Below the pieces are notes generated by a model, which was given only the letters and a program-made list of their open reading frames with translations, did no database searches and was not told the origin of the DNA. A stretch of DNA of 64,000 nt from the NCBI RefSeq assembly GCF_024362695.1, contig NC_065412.1, forward strand, positions 4,091,992 to 4,155,991, read 5' to 3'. Below, piece by piece: positions 43,551-52,978 of the stretch; the first letter of the stretch is position 1, and each line of letters starts with the position of its first letter. Made by a program: the position numbers and the translations under genes. The DNA is from Pectinophora gossypiella. Its lineage: Eukaryota > Arthropoda > Insecta > Lepidoptera > Gelechiidae.

Positions 43551-43832
43551 CTGTAACTTTGTAGTTCCTGTTTTCGCAATAATATATCTATTGTCAAATT
43601 GGCCGTGCTCAACCAAAATACCGGGACTGCATTTTGACTATGGCTGGTTTAGAATATTACGAGAAAATCAGAAATGTGAGTTTTTGCTCATGGTCCATTA
43701 AGATCCAGCCCTTAATCGGTGCAAGTACCTTAAAATATTTTTCAACATAGAGTGTGTTCAGCTGTTTATCATCTCGAGTATGTCATAAAAGTCTACGAAT
43801 ATCTTCATCAAAATGGTTGGTCTTCTATCACC
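43551..43832. other. Left flank of the BEL element, no gene seen
   Basis: Nothing recognised. Its continuation on the far side of the BEL element is at 57938 onward. Confidence 0.4.
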
Positions 43833-43837
43833 ATATT

Positions 43838-44271
43838 TGTGCCGGACGACGCCCAGAACGATCTCATAGTTTAACAAATTATTGTAAATAACTTAGATTT
43901 TGAAATAAAGATATAGATAGTTAAATAAGTATAGTTAAGAAAATATTGTGATAACGATTGTATGTGACATTATTATTTTTGTTCCAATAAATTACACTCA
44001 CCTCATTCGCGGCGCCGTCTCGTCTTAATGCGCGCAAGGCCCACTAGTTGCGAACCGTAAAATCGTATATGACTAGGGCGAGACGGCGTCGAAAACACAC
44101 ACAATTCGCACACCTCGCAACTCGAGGTTTATTTTTAGGAAGGTCGCAATAGGACCTTACACAACATAGCTTAGGTACAGACACAACTGTACAGAAATGA
44201 ATCTTAAATAGTTGTTTTTATTTAGAACCAGCATCCCATAGAACATAGCGTGCGGTTTACAGTCCCGTACA
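43838..44271 (+). repeat. BEL 5' LTR
   Basis: TG...CA termini. It contains aataaa polyadenylation-like signals (43902-43907, 43986-43991). It also has an inverted pair cgccgtctcg (44013-44022) and cgagacggcg (44079-44088) that could form a hairpin around the CpG-rich middle. Confidence 0.95.
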
Positions 44272-44272
44272 T

Positions 44273-44290
44273 TGGTCCTTCGAGCCGGAT
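44273..44290 (+). promoter_or_regulatory. BEL primer-binding site (tRNA-Tyr type)
   Basis: tggtccttcgagccggat starts one base after the 5' LTR. Its complement ends in CCA preceded by an acceptor strand that would pair with a tRNA beginning CCTTCGA, as eukaryotic tRNA-Tyr does. The 18-base match is from memory of tRNA-Tyr and should be compared with the host tRNA. Confidence 0.75.
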
Positions 44291-44455
44291 AACAGCCGGA
44301 TAGAACATAGAAGATTCCGAATAACAGTCGGATATCGAAAACATAGTTCCGAACAACAGTCGGAAAACCTATAGTACAACTCGGATAACAGCCGGGTATA
44401 GTTAAATCCCGGGTAACAGCCGGGATACAGGAGTGTCTGGACAACAGCCAGACAC
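44285..44455 (+). other. Ladder of six stem-loops in the BEL leader
   Basis: Six hairpins share a 7-base loop of form RYAACAG. Loops start at 44289, 44321, 44353, 44385, 44413 and 44441, spaced 32, 32, 32, 28 and 28 bases. Stems differ in sequence but pair perfectly or with one G-U: CCGG/CCGG, TCCGA/TCGGA, TTCCGA/TCGGAA, ACTCGG/CCGGGT, ATCCCGG/CCGGGAT, GTGTCTGG/CCAGACAC. Compensatory changes (C-G to T-A, G-C to A-T) keep pairing while the primary sequence drifts. The first stem overlaps the last bases of the primer-binding site and the last ends 8 bases before the gag-pol ATG. Plausible roles are RNA packaging, dimerisation, Gag binding or translation control; none is demonstrated. Confidence 0.85.
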
Positions 44456-44463
44456 GACACAGT

Positions 44464-47400
44464 ATGAAAACCAGGAGTATGAAGTCGACAGAGATGGAAC
44501 GGCCATCAACAGAAGACCCACCGGTCACCAACACAGCAACTCCCGCAGTCGCGGCCGCCGCCGTCACAGATAGAATAGATACAGCAGCCCCGCTGGTTAC
44601 AGAACAGCCTGGTGGTGGTAGTACCGAAACATCTACTACCACTGGGACCAGCTCGGGCACCACAACGACGACGACGGGCACAACAGACGATACAGATAGG
44701 ACTACGGGGGAATCCAACACAGAAGATAGCGTACAGAACGAGACGTTACGACCTGGATCGGTGGTCAGAGCCCCATCAGCGCCACACTCTACAGCTTCAA
44801 AGAAACGACGCCTAGCCTTACTTAAAGCAAAAGAGGAACTCCTGAAAAAAGAAGTCGAACTGGCAGCAGCACGCATCGCTACGTTAGCCGAAGAATCCGA
44901 CGACGACACAGACATAGAGATAGCAAGTGTGAGCGACGTACGCACACGCACAAAGACGTGGGTGGACCAGCACTCAACGCTGGCCCCCCCGCTGCCCACC
45001 AACATAGCACCCTTAACTATAACGGGTGAATACAGAACCACAGTAGAAGAAAAACCGTCGCAAACTCAACACAGTCACGCGACACCTATAAACAAGGGGG
45101 CAAAACACAGCATAGCGGCACCCACTACACAAGGTGGATGCATCTCAACTCCCGTCACGGCGGGAGAACATGTGATCGCCAAACAACCATCGATAGAAAT
45201 TACACAGTTAGCACAAGCGATCACGTTAGCTGCGCGATCAGCGTGTCCCACACCGCGCAGCACCTTCGAGCTTCCAACATACAGTGGATCTCACACAGAA
45301 TGGCTGTCTTTCTACGCAGCCTACACAGCGACAGCTCCATCCTACTCCGACCAGGAGAACTTAGTACGCCTGCGGAAGAGCCTGAAGGGAATGGCGAAAG
45401 AAACGGTTGAAAGTCTTCTCATGTACAACGCGAACCCCACCGACGTAATGAAGACACTACAGCTTCGATTCGGCCGCCCCGACGCTATAGCTCACACCGA
45501 GCTCGACCGCCTCCGAGCTCTACCGCGCCTCAGCGACTCAGCCAAAGAAGTATGCGTATTTGCGACGAGGGTAAACAACATTGTGGCCACACTACGCGCC
45601 CTCCGAAAACAACAGTACCTGTATAACCCCGAGATAACTAAGCTCACTATAGACAAACTGACACCGACAATACGCTATAGATGGTACGACTTCGCGGCTG
45701 AGCAATCAGAAGACGACGCCGACCTACTGAAACTCGCAAGGTTCCTCGAACGCGAGGCTGAACGCTGTGGACCGTACGCGCAACCAGAGCGCGACACAGC
45801 TTCATCACAAACACAGCGGACAGCACCCGGCGCCGTCCAAATTCGAAAACAGACACAACAGCGTACTTACTCCACGACGGAAAAGGATAAGACAGCGTGC
45901 CCCGTATGCGACAAGACGGGACACACGGCGGTAAAATGTCAACAATTCACCGACGCGAACACAGACAAACGATGGGAAATGGCAAAAAACAAGTCACTAT
46001 GTTTTCGATGCCTCACTCGACGCACTCTCAAACATGAGTGCAAAGCCCGAACATGTAACACCAACCAGTGCAACCGCACTCATCACCCTATGCTACATTT
46101 CCTGAAAAGAGAGGTCCCCGAAGAGAAAACAGAAACAGTCAGCACGGCATGGACGACGAGAAGAACTCACACCTTCTTAAAAATCCTCCCTGTCAAAGTC
46201 TCCGGTCCACAAGGCGATGTCGACACCTTCGCCTTACTCGACGACGGGTCCACAGTCACCCTAGTCGACGCCGACATCACCAACCAAGTCGGCATAAAGG
46301 GACCGAGCGACCCGCTACGCATAGAAGCCCTCTCAACCGACATAGGAGTCAGGAAATCACAGCGTGTAACACTCACGCTACACGGGGCGACTAACACCTT
46401 CGACACGCATGCCCGGACGATAGAAAACCTACAGCTCTCACCGCAACGCATCGAAAACGACGACCTCACCGAGTGCCACCACTTGTCCGACATCGCTCTA
46501 CAACTAGTCTACGAGGCGACACCGAAGATACTAATAGGACAGGACAACTGGGAGCTACTCCTCGCCACCGAAACAAGAAGAGGGGCGCGGCATCAACCGG
46601 TCGCCTCCCTCACCCCTCTCGGCTGGGTGCTACACGGCGCACACACGCGCACTATAGGACATCGAATCAACTACATTACCGCACCCACACCCGAAGATAG
46701 TATGGACGAACAACTTCGTCAGTACTTCGCCATCGAGTCTCTCGCTATAGAACAGAAAAGGCCACAAAGCGACCCCGAACAGCGTGCGCTCAACATACTC
46801 GCCGAACGCACTACACGTAGCGACGACGGTCGTTACATAACGTCGCTACTGTGGCACACAGACAACGCGTCTATGCCCGACAACTACAATAACGCGTACA
46901 ACCGCCTACTGTCTACAGAAAAAAAGATAGATAAAGATCCACTACTTAAACAGAAATACAACGAACAGATGGAAGCGCTTATAGAAAAGGGCTATGCCGA
47001 GCCCGCTCCGAGTACCAAAACAGCCAATAGAACTTGGTACTTACCTCATTTCCCCGTTCTCAACGCAATGAAACCGGGAAAAGTACGCGTCGTACACGAT
47101 GCCGCAGCTAAAACGCAAGGTGTATCACTCAACGACTACCTGCTCACCGGTCCCGACTTACTACAGTCTCTACCGGGGGTACTCATGCGCCTCCGCCAGC
47201 ACAAGTACGCCGTGTCCGCCGACATCAAGGAAATGTTCATGCAAGTCAAGATACGTGAACAAGATCGGGACGCCCTCCGCTACCTCTGGCGAGGCGACAA
47301 TAGAGGCGACACGACTCCCCGAGAGTATCGCATGACATCACTCATCTTCGGAGCAAAGTCATCACCTGCGACAGCAATCTACATAAAGAATAGCAACGCC

Positions 47401-50142
47401 GAGCGGTACAAAGTCACAGACCCGGACGCGTACGACGCAATAGTCCGCAATCACTACGTCGATGACTATCTACAGAGCTTCGAGACAATAGAACAGGCCG
47501 TAGCTACGTCGAACAGAGTACGCGAGATACACAGCGAAGCACACTACGAGCTACGACAATGGACCTCAAACTCGCAGGAGGTTCTCACAGCACTCTCGGA
47601 GCCATCGACGACAACTCAGTCAGTCTCACTCGACGAAAACACGAAGACCGAACGGATACTAGGTCTCATCTGGAAGCCGTACAGCGACGAGTTAGCCTTC
47701 AACCTCGACCTAGCACGTCTGCCACAAGACGTGCTAAACAGAAAACAACCCACCAAGCGTGAGGCGCTCAAAATAGTCATGTCATTGTTCGACCCTCTCG
47801 GTCTCGCTTCGCCTGTCACATCTAAGGCGAAACAACTCCTTCAAGAAGTATGGAGAAGAAACATCGAATGGGACCAGCCGATCGACACTGACCTCGCCGC
47901 ACAATGGACGGAGTGGATAGAACATCTCAAGAAGCTAACCCACGTCGCGATACCCAGATGTCACTTACATTACAGCGACGCTAGTAACATGCAACTACAT
48001 GTTTTCGTCGACGCTAGTGAAACAGCCTTCGCCGCCGCGTTATACTGGCGCATACAGTCGCCGGAGGGACACGTGACTACATCACTGGTCTTGGGGAAGG
48101 CCAAAGTCGCACCGCTCAAAGTCACGTCAATCCCACGCCTCGAACTACAAGCGGCCGTCATGGGCAGTCGTATGGCCGCGACTGTAATAGAAGAACACGA
48201 TCGAAAACCATCGTCAGTCACGTATTGGTCCGATAGCCGCACAGTACTCACCTGGCTAAAAACGGGCGCTCGCTCGTACAAACCGTATGTCGCACATCGA
48301 ATCGCGGCAATAGAGGAGGTCAGCAAGCTAAACGAGTGGCGTTGGGTTCCAACTAAACTCAACGTCGCCGACGACGCGACCCGCGATGTACCAAGTGACT
48401 TCGATGTACAACACAGATGGTTCAGAGGCCCGGAATTCTTACGTGACGACCCAACTACGTGGCCTGCGGAGAAGCCACCACATATAGAAAACACCGGCGA
48501 AGAGAGACTGCACTATACAACACACAGAAGTGTCACCACAACGACACTAACAACAGCGCTCCCGGACAGTAATAGATTTTCGAAATGGGAACGCCTACTG
48601 CGAGCCACCGCTCGCGTCCTTCAGTTTATAGCTCTATGCCGCCGCAGCGCTGACGAGAAAGTCAACTACAAACGTACGGCGAAAGTCAGAGAAACAGACA
48701 GCACATGGGGGCGAAAATATAGAACCGCCACGCCCCGGCCTACAAAACAGAGGGACGACAGCTACAGAAAATTCATCCCACTAGATGCCCGATATAGCAA
48801 GGAGGCCGAAGCCCTCCTAGTGCGCGCCAGTCAACAACAGTCGTTCAAGAGCGAAATAGACACTCTGCAGAAAGGGGGCAACATACCCCATTCGAGCCGA
48901 CTACGTCCTATCGCGGTCGAACTAGTCAACGGCGTGATTCAACTTAAATCACGTATAAACGCGGCGACGGACATAACACCACAGACACGAGCGCCGGCGG
49001 TCATCGACGGCGACAACCACGTAACAAAACTATACGTGGAGTACATACATCGACGCCTACATCACGCGAGCGTCGAAGCTACGATCAACGAATGCCGCCA
49101 GTACTATTGGATCCTACGCTTGCGTCCAATCGCACGCATGCTCATACATAGATGTCTGCCCTGCCGCATACGACGGTCGACACCACCGCGACCACCGACG
49201 GGTAACCACCCGCCGACCCGACTAGCGCACCATCAACGCCCTTTCACATACACTGGGCTTGATTACTTCGGCCCCCTCACGGTCACAGTGGGCAGAGGGA
49301 CACAAAAGAGGTACGTCGCACTGTTCACGTGCCTCACAACACGCGCCGTACACCTAGAAATCGCCGCCTCACTAACGACAGATTCGGCGATTATGGCACT
49401 ACGACGCATGATCGCGCGCCGTGGGTGCCCTACAGAAATTTGGTCCGACAATGGGACGAATCTACAAGGCGCCGACAAGGAGCTTCGCAAAACTATAGAC
49501 AGAGCGACAGAAGAAGAAGCCACACACAGAAAAATCAGCTGGCGTTTCATACCCCCCGCCGCCCCCTTCATGGGCGGAGCATGGGAACGTCTCGTGCGGA
49601 GTGTGAAAACGGCTCTATACACCGTACTAGAACGAACGAGCCCGTCCGAAGAGGTCCTACACACCTTACTCGCCGAAGTGGAATACACGGTCAACAGCCG
49701 TCCACTCACACACGTCTCCGTGGACCCCGCGGACCCAGAAGCACTCACTCCGAACCATTTTTTGCTCGGCGGCACTGCCCGCGAGGGCCCGCCGGGCACT
49801 TTCGATGACAGCGACTTATCCAACAGAACCCAGTGGAGAGCCTCTCAACGACTCGCCGACCTATTCTGGACTCGTTGGATGCGAGAGTACCTCCCCGAGC
49901 TCCAAAACCGGCGGGAGCCACACGGCGAAGGAACAGTAAAAATGGGTGACGTCGTGCTCATTACCGACAACACGCTACCACGAAACGTATGGCCCCGCGG
50001 AATAATCACCGCTACCTACCCTGGAACGGACAACATAGTACGAGTCGTCGATGTCAAGACGAAGGGGGGGACACTTAGAAGACCCGTCAAGAAATTATTG
50101 GTTCTCTACTCCCCGCAACCCCCACCAATCGCGAACCAATAA
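44464..50142 (+). CDS. BEL/Pao Gag-Pol polyprotein, intact
   Basis: 1892 residues in one frame. Order: Thr/Ser-rich N-terminus; a short basic-acidic helix around 110-145; a DUF1759-type Gag region about 265-415; CX2CX4HX4C zinc knuckle at 479-492 and a second Cys/His cluster at about 517-550; aspartic protease (DUF1758 type) with DDGS at 593-596. Then come reverse transcriptase with YVDD at 998-1001; a Peptidase_A17-like segment about 1060-1160; RNase H with D1183, E1227 and D1257; an HHCC integrase zinc domain about 1528-1575; the integrase core D1600, D1662, E1708; and a DUF5641-like C-terminus. I see no stop or frameshift, so the protein could be active. The start is the first ATG after the stem-loop array. 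Codon use is CpG-rich, unlike the AT-rich host flanks. Minus-strand frames over it, including 294 codons at 44157-45041, are shadows. Confidence 0.95.
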   Translation: MKTRSMKSTEMERPSTEDPPVTNTATPAVAAAAVTDRIDTAAPLVTEQPGGGSTETSTTTGTSSGTTTTTTGTTDDTDRTTGESNTEDSVQNETLRPGSVVRAPSAPHSTASKKRRLALLKAKEELLKKEVELAAARIATLAEESDDDTDIEIASVSDVRTRTKTWVDQHSTLAPPLPTNIAPLTITGEYRTTVEEKPSQTQHSHATPINKGAKHSIAAPTTQGGCISTPVTAGEHVIAKQPSIEITQLAQAITLAARSACPTPRSTFELPTYSGSHTEWLSFYAAYTATAPSYSDQENLVRLRKSLKGMAKETVESLLMYNANPTDVMKTLQLRFGRPDAIAHTELDRLRALPRLSDSAKEVCVFATRVNNIVATLRALRKQQYLYNPEITKLTIDKLTPTIRYRWYDFAAEQSEDDADLLKLARFLEREAERCGPYAQPERDTASSQTQRTAPGAVQIRKQTQQRTYSTTEKDKTACPVCDKTGHTAVKCQQFTDANTDKRWEMAKNKSLCFRCLTRRTLKHECKARTCNTNQCNRTHHPMLHFLKREVPEEKTETVSTAWTTRRTHTFLKILPVKVSGPQGDVDTFALLDDGSTVTLVDADITNQVGIKGPSDPLRIEALSTDIGVRKSQRVTLTLHGATNTFDTHARTIENLQLSPQRIENDDLTECHHLSDIALQLVYEATPKILIGQDNWELLLATETRRGARHQPVASLTPLGWVLHGAHTRTIGHRINYITAPTPEDSMDEQLRQYFAIESLAIEQKRPQSDPEQRALNILAERTTRSDDGRYITSLLWHTDNASMPDNYNNAYNRLLSTEKKIDKDPLLKQKYNEQMEALIEKGYAEPAPSTKTANRTWYLPHFPVLNAMKPGKVRVVHDAAAKTQGVSLNDYLLTGPDLLQSLPGVLMRLRQHKYAVSADIKEMFMQVKIREQDRDALRYLWRGDNRGDTTPREYRMTSLIFGAKSSPATAIYIKNSNAERYKVTDPDAYDAIVRNHYVDDYLQSFETIEQAVATSNRVREIHSEAHYELRQWTSNSQEVLTALSEPSTTTQSVSLDENTKTERILGLIWKPYSDELAFNLDLARLPQDVLNRKQPTKREALKIVMSLFDPLGLASPVTSKAKQLLQEVWRRNIEWDQPIDTDLAAQWTEWIEHLKKLTHVAIPRCHLHYSDASNMQLHVFVDASETAFAAALYWRIQSPEGHVTTSLVLGKAKVAPLKVTSIPRLELQAAVMGSRMAATVIEEHDRKPSSVTYWSDSRTVLTWLKTGARSYKPYVAHRIAAIEEVSKLNEWRWVPTKLNVADDATRDVPSDFDVQHRWFRGPEFLRDDPTTWPAEKPPHIENTGEERLHYTTHRSVTTTTLTTALPDSNRFSKWERLLRATARVLQFIALCRRSADEKVNYKRTAKVRETDSTWGRKYRTATPRPTKQRDDSYRKFIPLDARYSKEAEALLVRASQQQSFKSEIDTLQKGGNIPHSSRLRPIAVELVNGVIQLKSRINAATDITPQTRAPAVIDGDNHVTKLYVEYIHRRLHHASVEATINECRQYYWILRLRPIARMLIHRCLPCRIRRSTPPRPPTGNHPPTRLAHHQRPFTYTGLDYFGPLTVTVGRGTQKRYVALFTCLTTRAVHLEIAASLTTDSAIMALRRMIARRGCPTEIWSDNGTNLQGADKELRKTIDRATEEEATHRKISWRFIPPAAPFMGGAWERLVRSVKTALYTVLERTSPSEEVLHTLLAEVEYTVNSRPLTHVSVDPADPEALTPNHFLLGGTAREGPPGTFDDSDLSNRTQWRASQRLADLFWTRWMREYLPELQNRREPHGEGTVKMGDVVLITDNTLPRNVWPRGIITATYPGTDNIVRVVDVKTKGGTLRRPVKKLLVLYSPQPPPIANQ

Positions 50143-50468
50143 TTCTCTATATAAGAAAAAAATGGCGCCGAGCGTCGCTCTGTCCACCTAGCTGCGTGTT
50201 CGGGAGCCAAGATTTTTATTCGCCTACCTACACACTGCCGCCGCTGGCGAAGAAGAAGCAGGGGGGGTATTTTTAATTAAAAGTACCCTCCGGACTCCCG
50301 CGGATCCAAACGGCATCACCGTTGTCGCGCCTACCACCCCCGGCCTCCCACCAGCGGGTCTCACCGGGGAGGGTGTGACAACGTGTGGTCTGCCAGGCGG
50401 ACCGCCTAGCTCCGCACCAGTGGACAGCCACACTTGCGTCCTAACCGCAACGGGGTGAGCAGCCAATT

Positions 50469-52071
50469 ATGGCTCCCCCAACAGCCGGCGTAACGAAGCG
50501 CCGAGCGCGCACTTTCGTGCGCAGCCGTGCCGCTACGACGCCACTCGCCCCCATCATACCGCCGCCTCCGCCGCATATCATCGGCACGAACCTTCGGATG
50601 TCCCCTTTCCCGCTGCCCCTGCCCCGACTTCCGGGAGCAGGAGCCGCGGCAAAGAAGATCACGACGCCACCGGAACGTCGTCCACCGCAGCCCGTGGCGA
50701 GGACCACGCCGCCCATCGCGCTCTCCATGCCCTCATTGGACATGGAGACAACGCCACCGCGCACCTTCTCATTCGCGCCCACCAACCCCTTCTCGCCGCC
50801 CTCCATGTCCAAGCTGGACACGGAGACAACACCGCCGCGCTCATACGCGGCGGTACTAAATACCAACCCTGAGTCGCCGCCGCACGCGCCACCGCGTCCG
50901 TCCCTCCGGACGACGCCCACGCCGTCGCCGAAGCCAGTACACCTCCAGCCGCCGCTCGCACCCGCGAGCAAGAAGCTACCGCCCATCGTGGTTGACCGGC
51001 TGCCTGACTGGCCCCACCACTTCCGAGTTGCTGGGCCACATCCCCAACGCGCGCCCGTACGGGAAGGGCGTCCGCTTCCTGGCGAGGACCGAGGAAGAGT
51101 TCCGGCTCTACCAGCGGTACCTCACCACCCTGGAGAGAGCCACGGGACTCTCCTGGTTTGCGTACGCCCCACCGGCGGAGCGCTCATTGAAGCTGGCCAT
51201 TCGTGGCCTGCCCATGGACACCGATGTTGCTGAGTTGGAGGAGGAGCTGCGCGCCCGCGGCTTCGACCCCCAATACATCCGCCCCATCCAGGCTCGCGAG
51301 GGAAGGACAGGCTGCCTCTTCTTCGCGGAGATCCGCAGGACGCTGGGTTTCCAGCGGATCTACGAGGTCTCCGAGCTCCTCTGCATGCCCGGCGTCAAGG
51401 TCGAGGCGTGGAGGGGACGAAGAGGAGCAGCGCAGTGCCACCGCTGCCAGCAGTTCCGGCATAGCAGCCATAACTGCCACCGCCCTGCCGCCTGTGTCCG
51501 TTGTGGTGAAAACCATACGGCCAAGGAGTGCCTGCGCCCCCGGGAAGTTCCGGCAACCTGCGTGAACTGCGGGGGAACACACCCGGCGAATAGCTCTTCC
51601 TGCCCGGTCAAGTTACGCGAGCTGCGTAACACCAAGGCGGGTGCGGCGCCCATGACCGGCGCGAGAGGAGCTATCCCACCAGCAGCCTCCACAGTGGACC
51701 CCAACATCGAGCCGACCGCGCGGAGCTCGCTTATGGCCGCGGCGAACGGCCCAGCCGGGCCCAAGCCGCAGAAGCCTAAGCGCATCCGCAAGAGGGCAAA
51801 ACCGGCCCCCACTGCCACCACCATCGTCGAGCAGCAGCCAGCGCCAACTCCGACGCCGAACCAAGCGGTCGCCGCCCCTACCAAGGGGAAGAAGGCGAAG
51901 CCCCGCGCGGAGATACCACCAGCCCCCTCCAGCGAGAAGCTGGAAGTACTGGAGCAGACTATCCAGCTGCTCCACAACGTACTGGCTGCCATACGATCCC
52001 GGAACGACCCTGTGCCCATCATCGTGGGAGGCCTGGCTTCACTGCTGGGCCAACTCACCGGTGGGCACTGA
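50469..52071 (+). pseudogene. Jockey-type ORF1 (Gag-like), one frameshift
   Basis: An ORF1-like nucleic-acid-binding protein of about 530 residues. The N-terminal 190 residues are Pro/Thr/Arg-rich and disordered. A PRE_C2HC-like domain follows (LKLAIRGLPMDTDVAELEEE). It has three zinc knuckles: CX2CX4HX4C (CHRCQQFRHSSHNC), CX2CX3HX4C and CX2CX3HX6C. The tail is basic. This layout is typical of jockey-clade ORF1 proteins, which package the RNA of the non-LTR element. The frame is broken once at about 51025-51035: the first frame runs from 50469 to 51233, and the second carries the conserved domains to the stop at 52069-52071. No ORF2 follows. The minus-strand open frames here (up to 248 codons) reflect GC-rich composition. 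Confidence 0.65.
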
Positions 52072-52439
52072 CCACTTTCATCGGACTGGACCGGGGCTGC
52101 CCACATCCACTACTCCCCGTCGAGTAGTTAGGATCGTGGCCACCCCCCGGGGGATGAGTTGACGCTTCCAGTGGCAGTGGAAGCAGTCCTCTCCCCCCCT
52201 CCAGCCGACTCGACACCAGCTGCCCCGGCGACGGAGCAGCTTCACCGGATTGACACCACCGCCAGCTGACGGGCGCTCACTGGGCCTCCCCCAACGGGGA
52301 ACCACCCGGTGGGCTCGACCTCGCTGGCGGCACCTCGGACAAGACTCACCATCGGGCTCACGGAGGGGCGATCATCGCCCGCCGTGTCCCACCCACGTGC
52401 CACGCCCGTTTCTGCGGGCGGCGACTGAGGCCACGTCAA

Positions 52440-52486
52440 GGGGGCATAGCCCCGAGGACGTCTCCCCGCCGCGGGCTTCGCCCGCG
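52440..52486 (+). other. Pair of GC-rich hairpins
   Basis: GGGGC-ATA-GCCCC at 52441-52453, then CGCGGGC-TTC-GCCCGCG at 52470-52486, a perfect 7-bp stem with a 3-base loop. They lie in the presumed 3' part of the ORF1-only segment and may be structures read by a LINE reverse transcriptase. Confidence 0.6.
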
Positions 52487-52821
52487 ACGAGAAGAAGCAA
52501 CCGGGAGCCGCCACACAACTCGCTCAGCCACGGCACGAGTAACATCTCCGCTCAACAAGTAACCGCTTCAACCAATCACAGCATGGAGCCTGATACAACC
52601 TTCGAAGAGGCGGCGCGAGTGGTGGAGCAAAACATGAAGACGCTGGGGAAAACAATCGAAGCGGCCAAGAAAACAACAGAAGAGGCCGTCCGAATTTGCT
52701 CCGCCCCCCCGCCGCCGCGCCGCTACCTCGGCCCTCGCGTCCGCTCCCGCGCGACGCAAACAGAATCGACGAATTTTCTACGCGATCTCCAACGGAAAAT
52801 AGAACAATTGGAGAGGGAGAT

Positions 52822-52941
52822 TGGTGTATAAGTACGTAACCTGTTGTGAATTGTATCGAGTCATGTCGATTGTACCTACAGCGATCAGTAATAAACCAGT
52901 TCCTACTGTGAATAGACGTTTTACTTGCTCTAAACATATCA
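52822..52941 (+). repeat. Gypsy 5' LTR
   Basis: 120 bp, TG...CA; includes gtaataaacc (aataaa polyadenylation-like signal) at about 52889. The next bases, gtggccgacgaggtaaatt from 52942, should hold the primer-binding site; I cannot assign the tRNA. Confidence 0.9.
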
Positions 52942-52978
52942 GTGGCCGACGAGGTAAATTCTACCCACTTCGAGGAAG

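Larger units (their letters stand above)
50141..52569 (+). mobile_element. Jockey-like ORF1-only segment inside BEL
   Basis: A GC-rich block of about 2.4 kb between the end of pol and the small CHCC ORF. It has a 5' untranslated part, one ORF1-like frame (50469-52071) and about 500 bp of 3' sequence with two strong GC hairpins. There is no endonuclease or reverse transcriptase. A 7-bp direct repeat aaccaat at 50134-50140 and 52570-52576 may be its target-site duplication. Removing the block and one repeat would extend the pol frame by a few codons to a stop that overlaps the start of the CHCC ORF. There is no poly-A or microsatellite tail, so the boundaries are tentative. Confidence 0.5.

Noticed and set aside
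44285..44455. CRISPR-like or satellite array
   Set aside because: The regular spacing is real, but the repeats are short hairpins with drifting stems inside a retrotransposon leader in a eukaryotic genome; there are no identical repeats with unique spacers.
44157..45041. 294-codon minus-strand open frame over the BEL leader and gag
   Set aside because: It is antisense to the intact gag-pol frame; Val/Ser-rich composition mirrors the ACN/GAN codons of the plus strand, and it shows no domain.
51360..52106. 248-codon and other minus-strand frames in the jockey-like block
   Set aside because: GC-rich DNA has few stops; the plus frame carries the zinc knuckles and explains the constraint.
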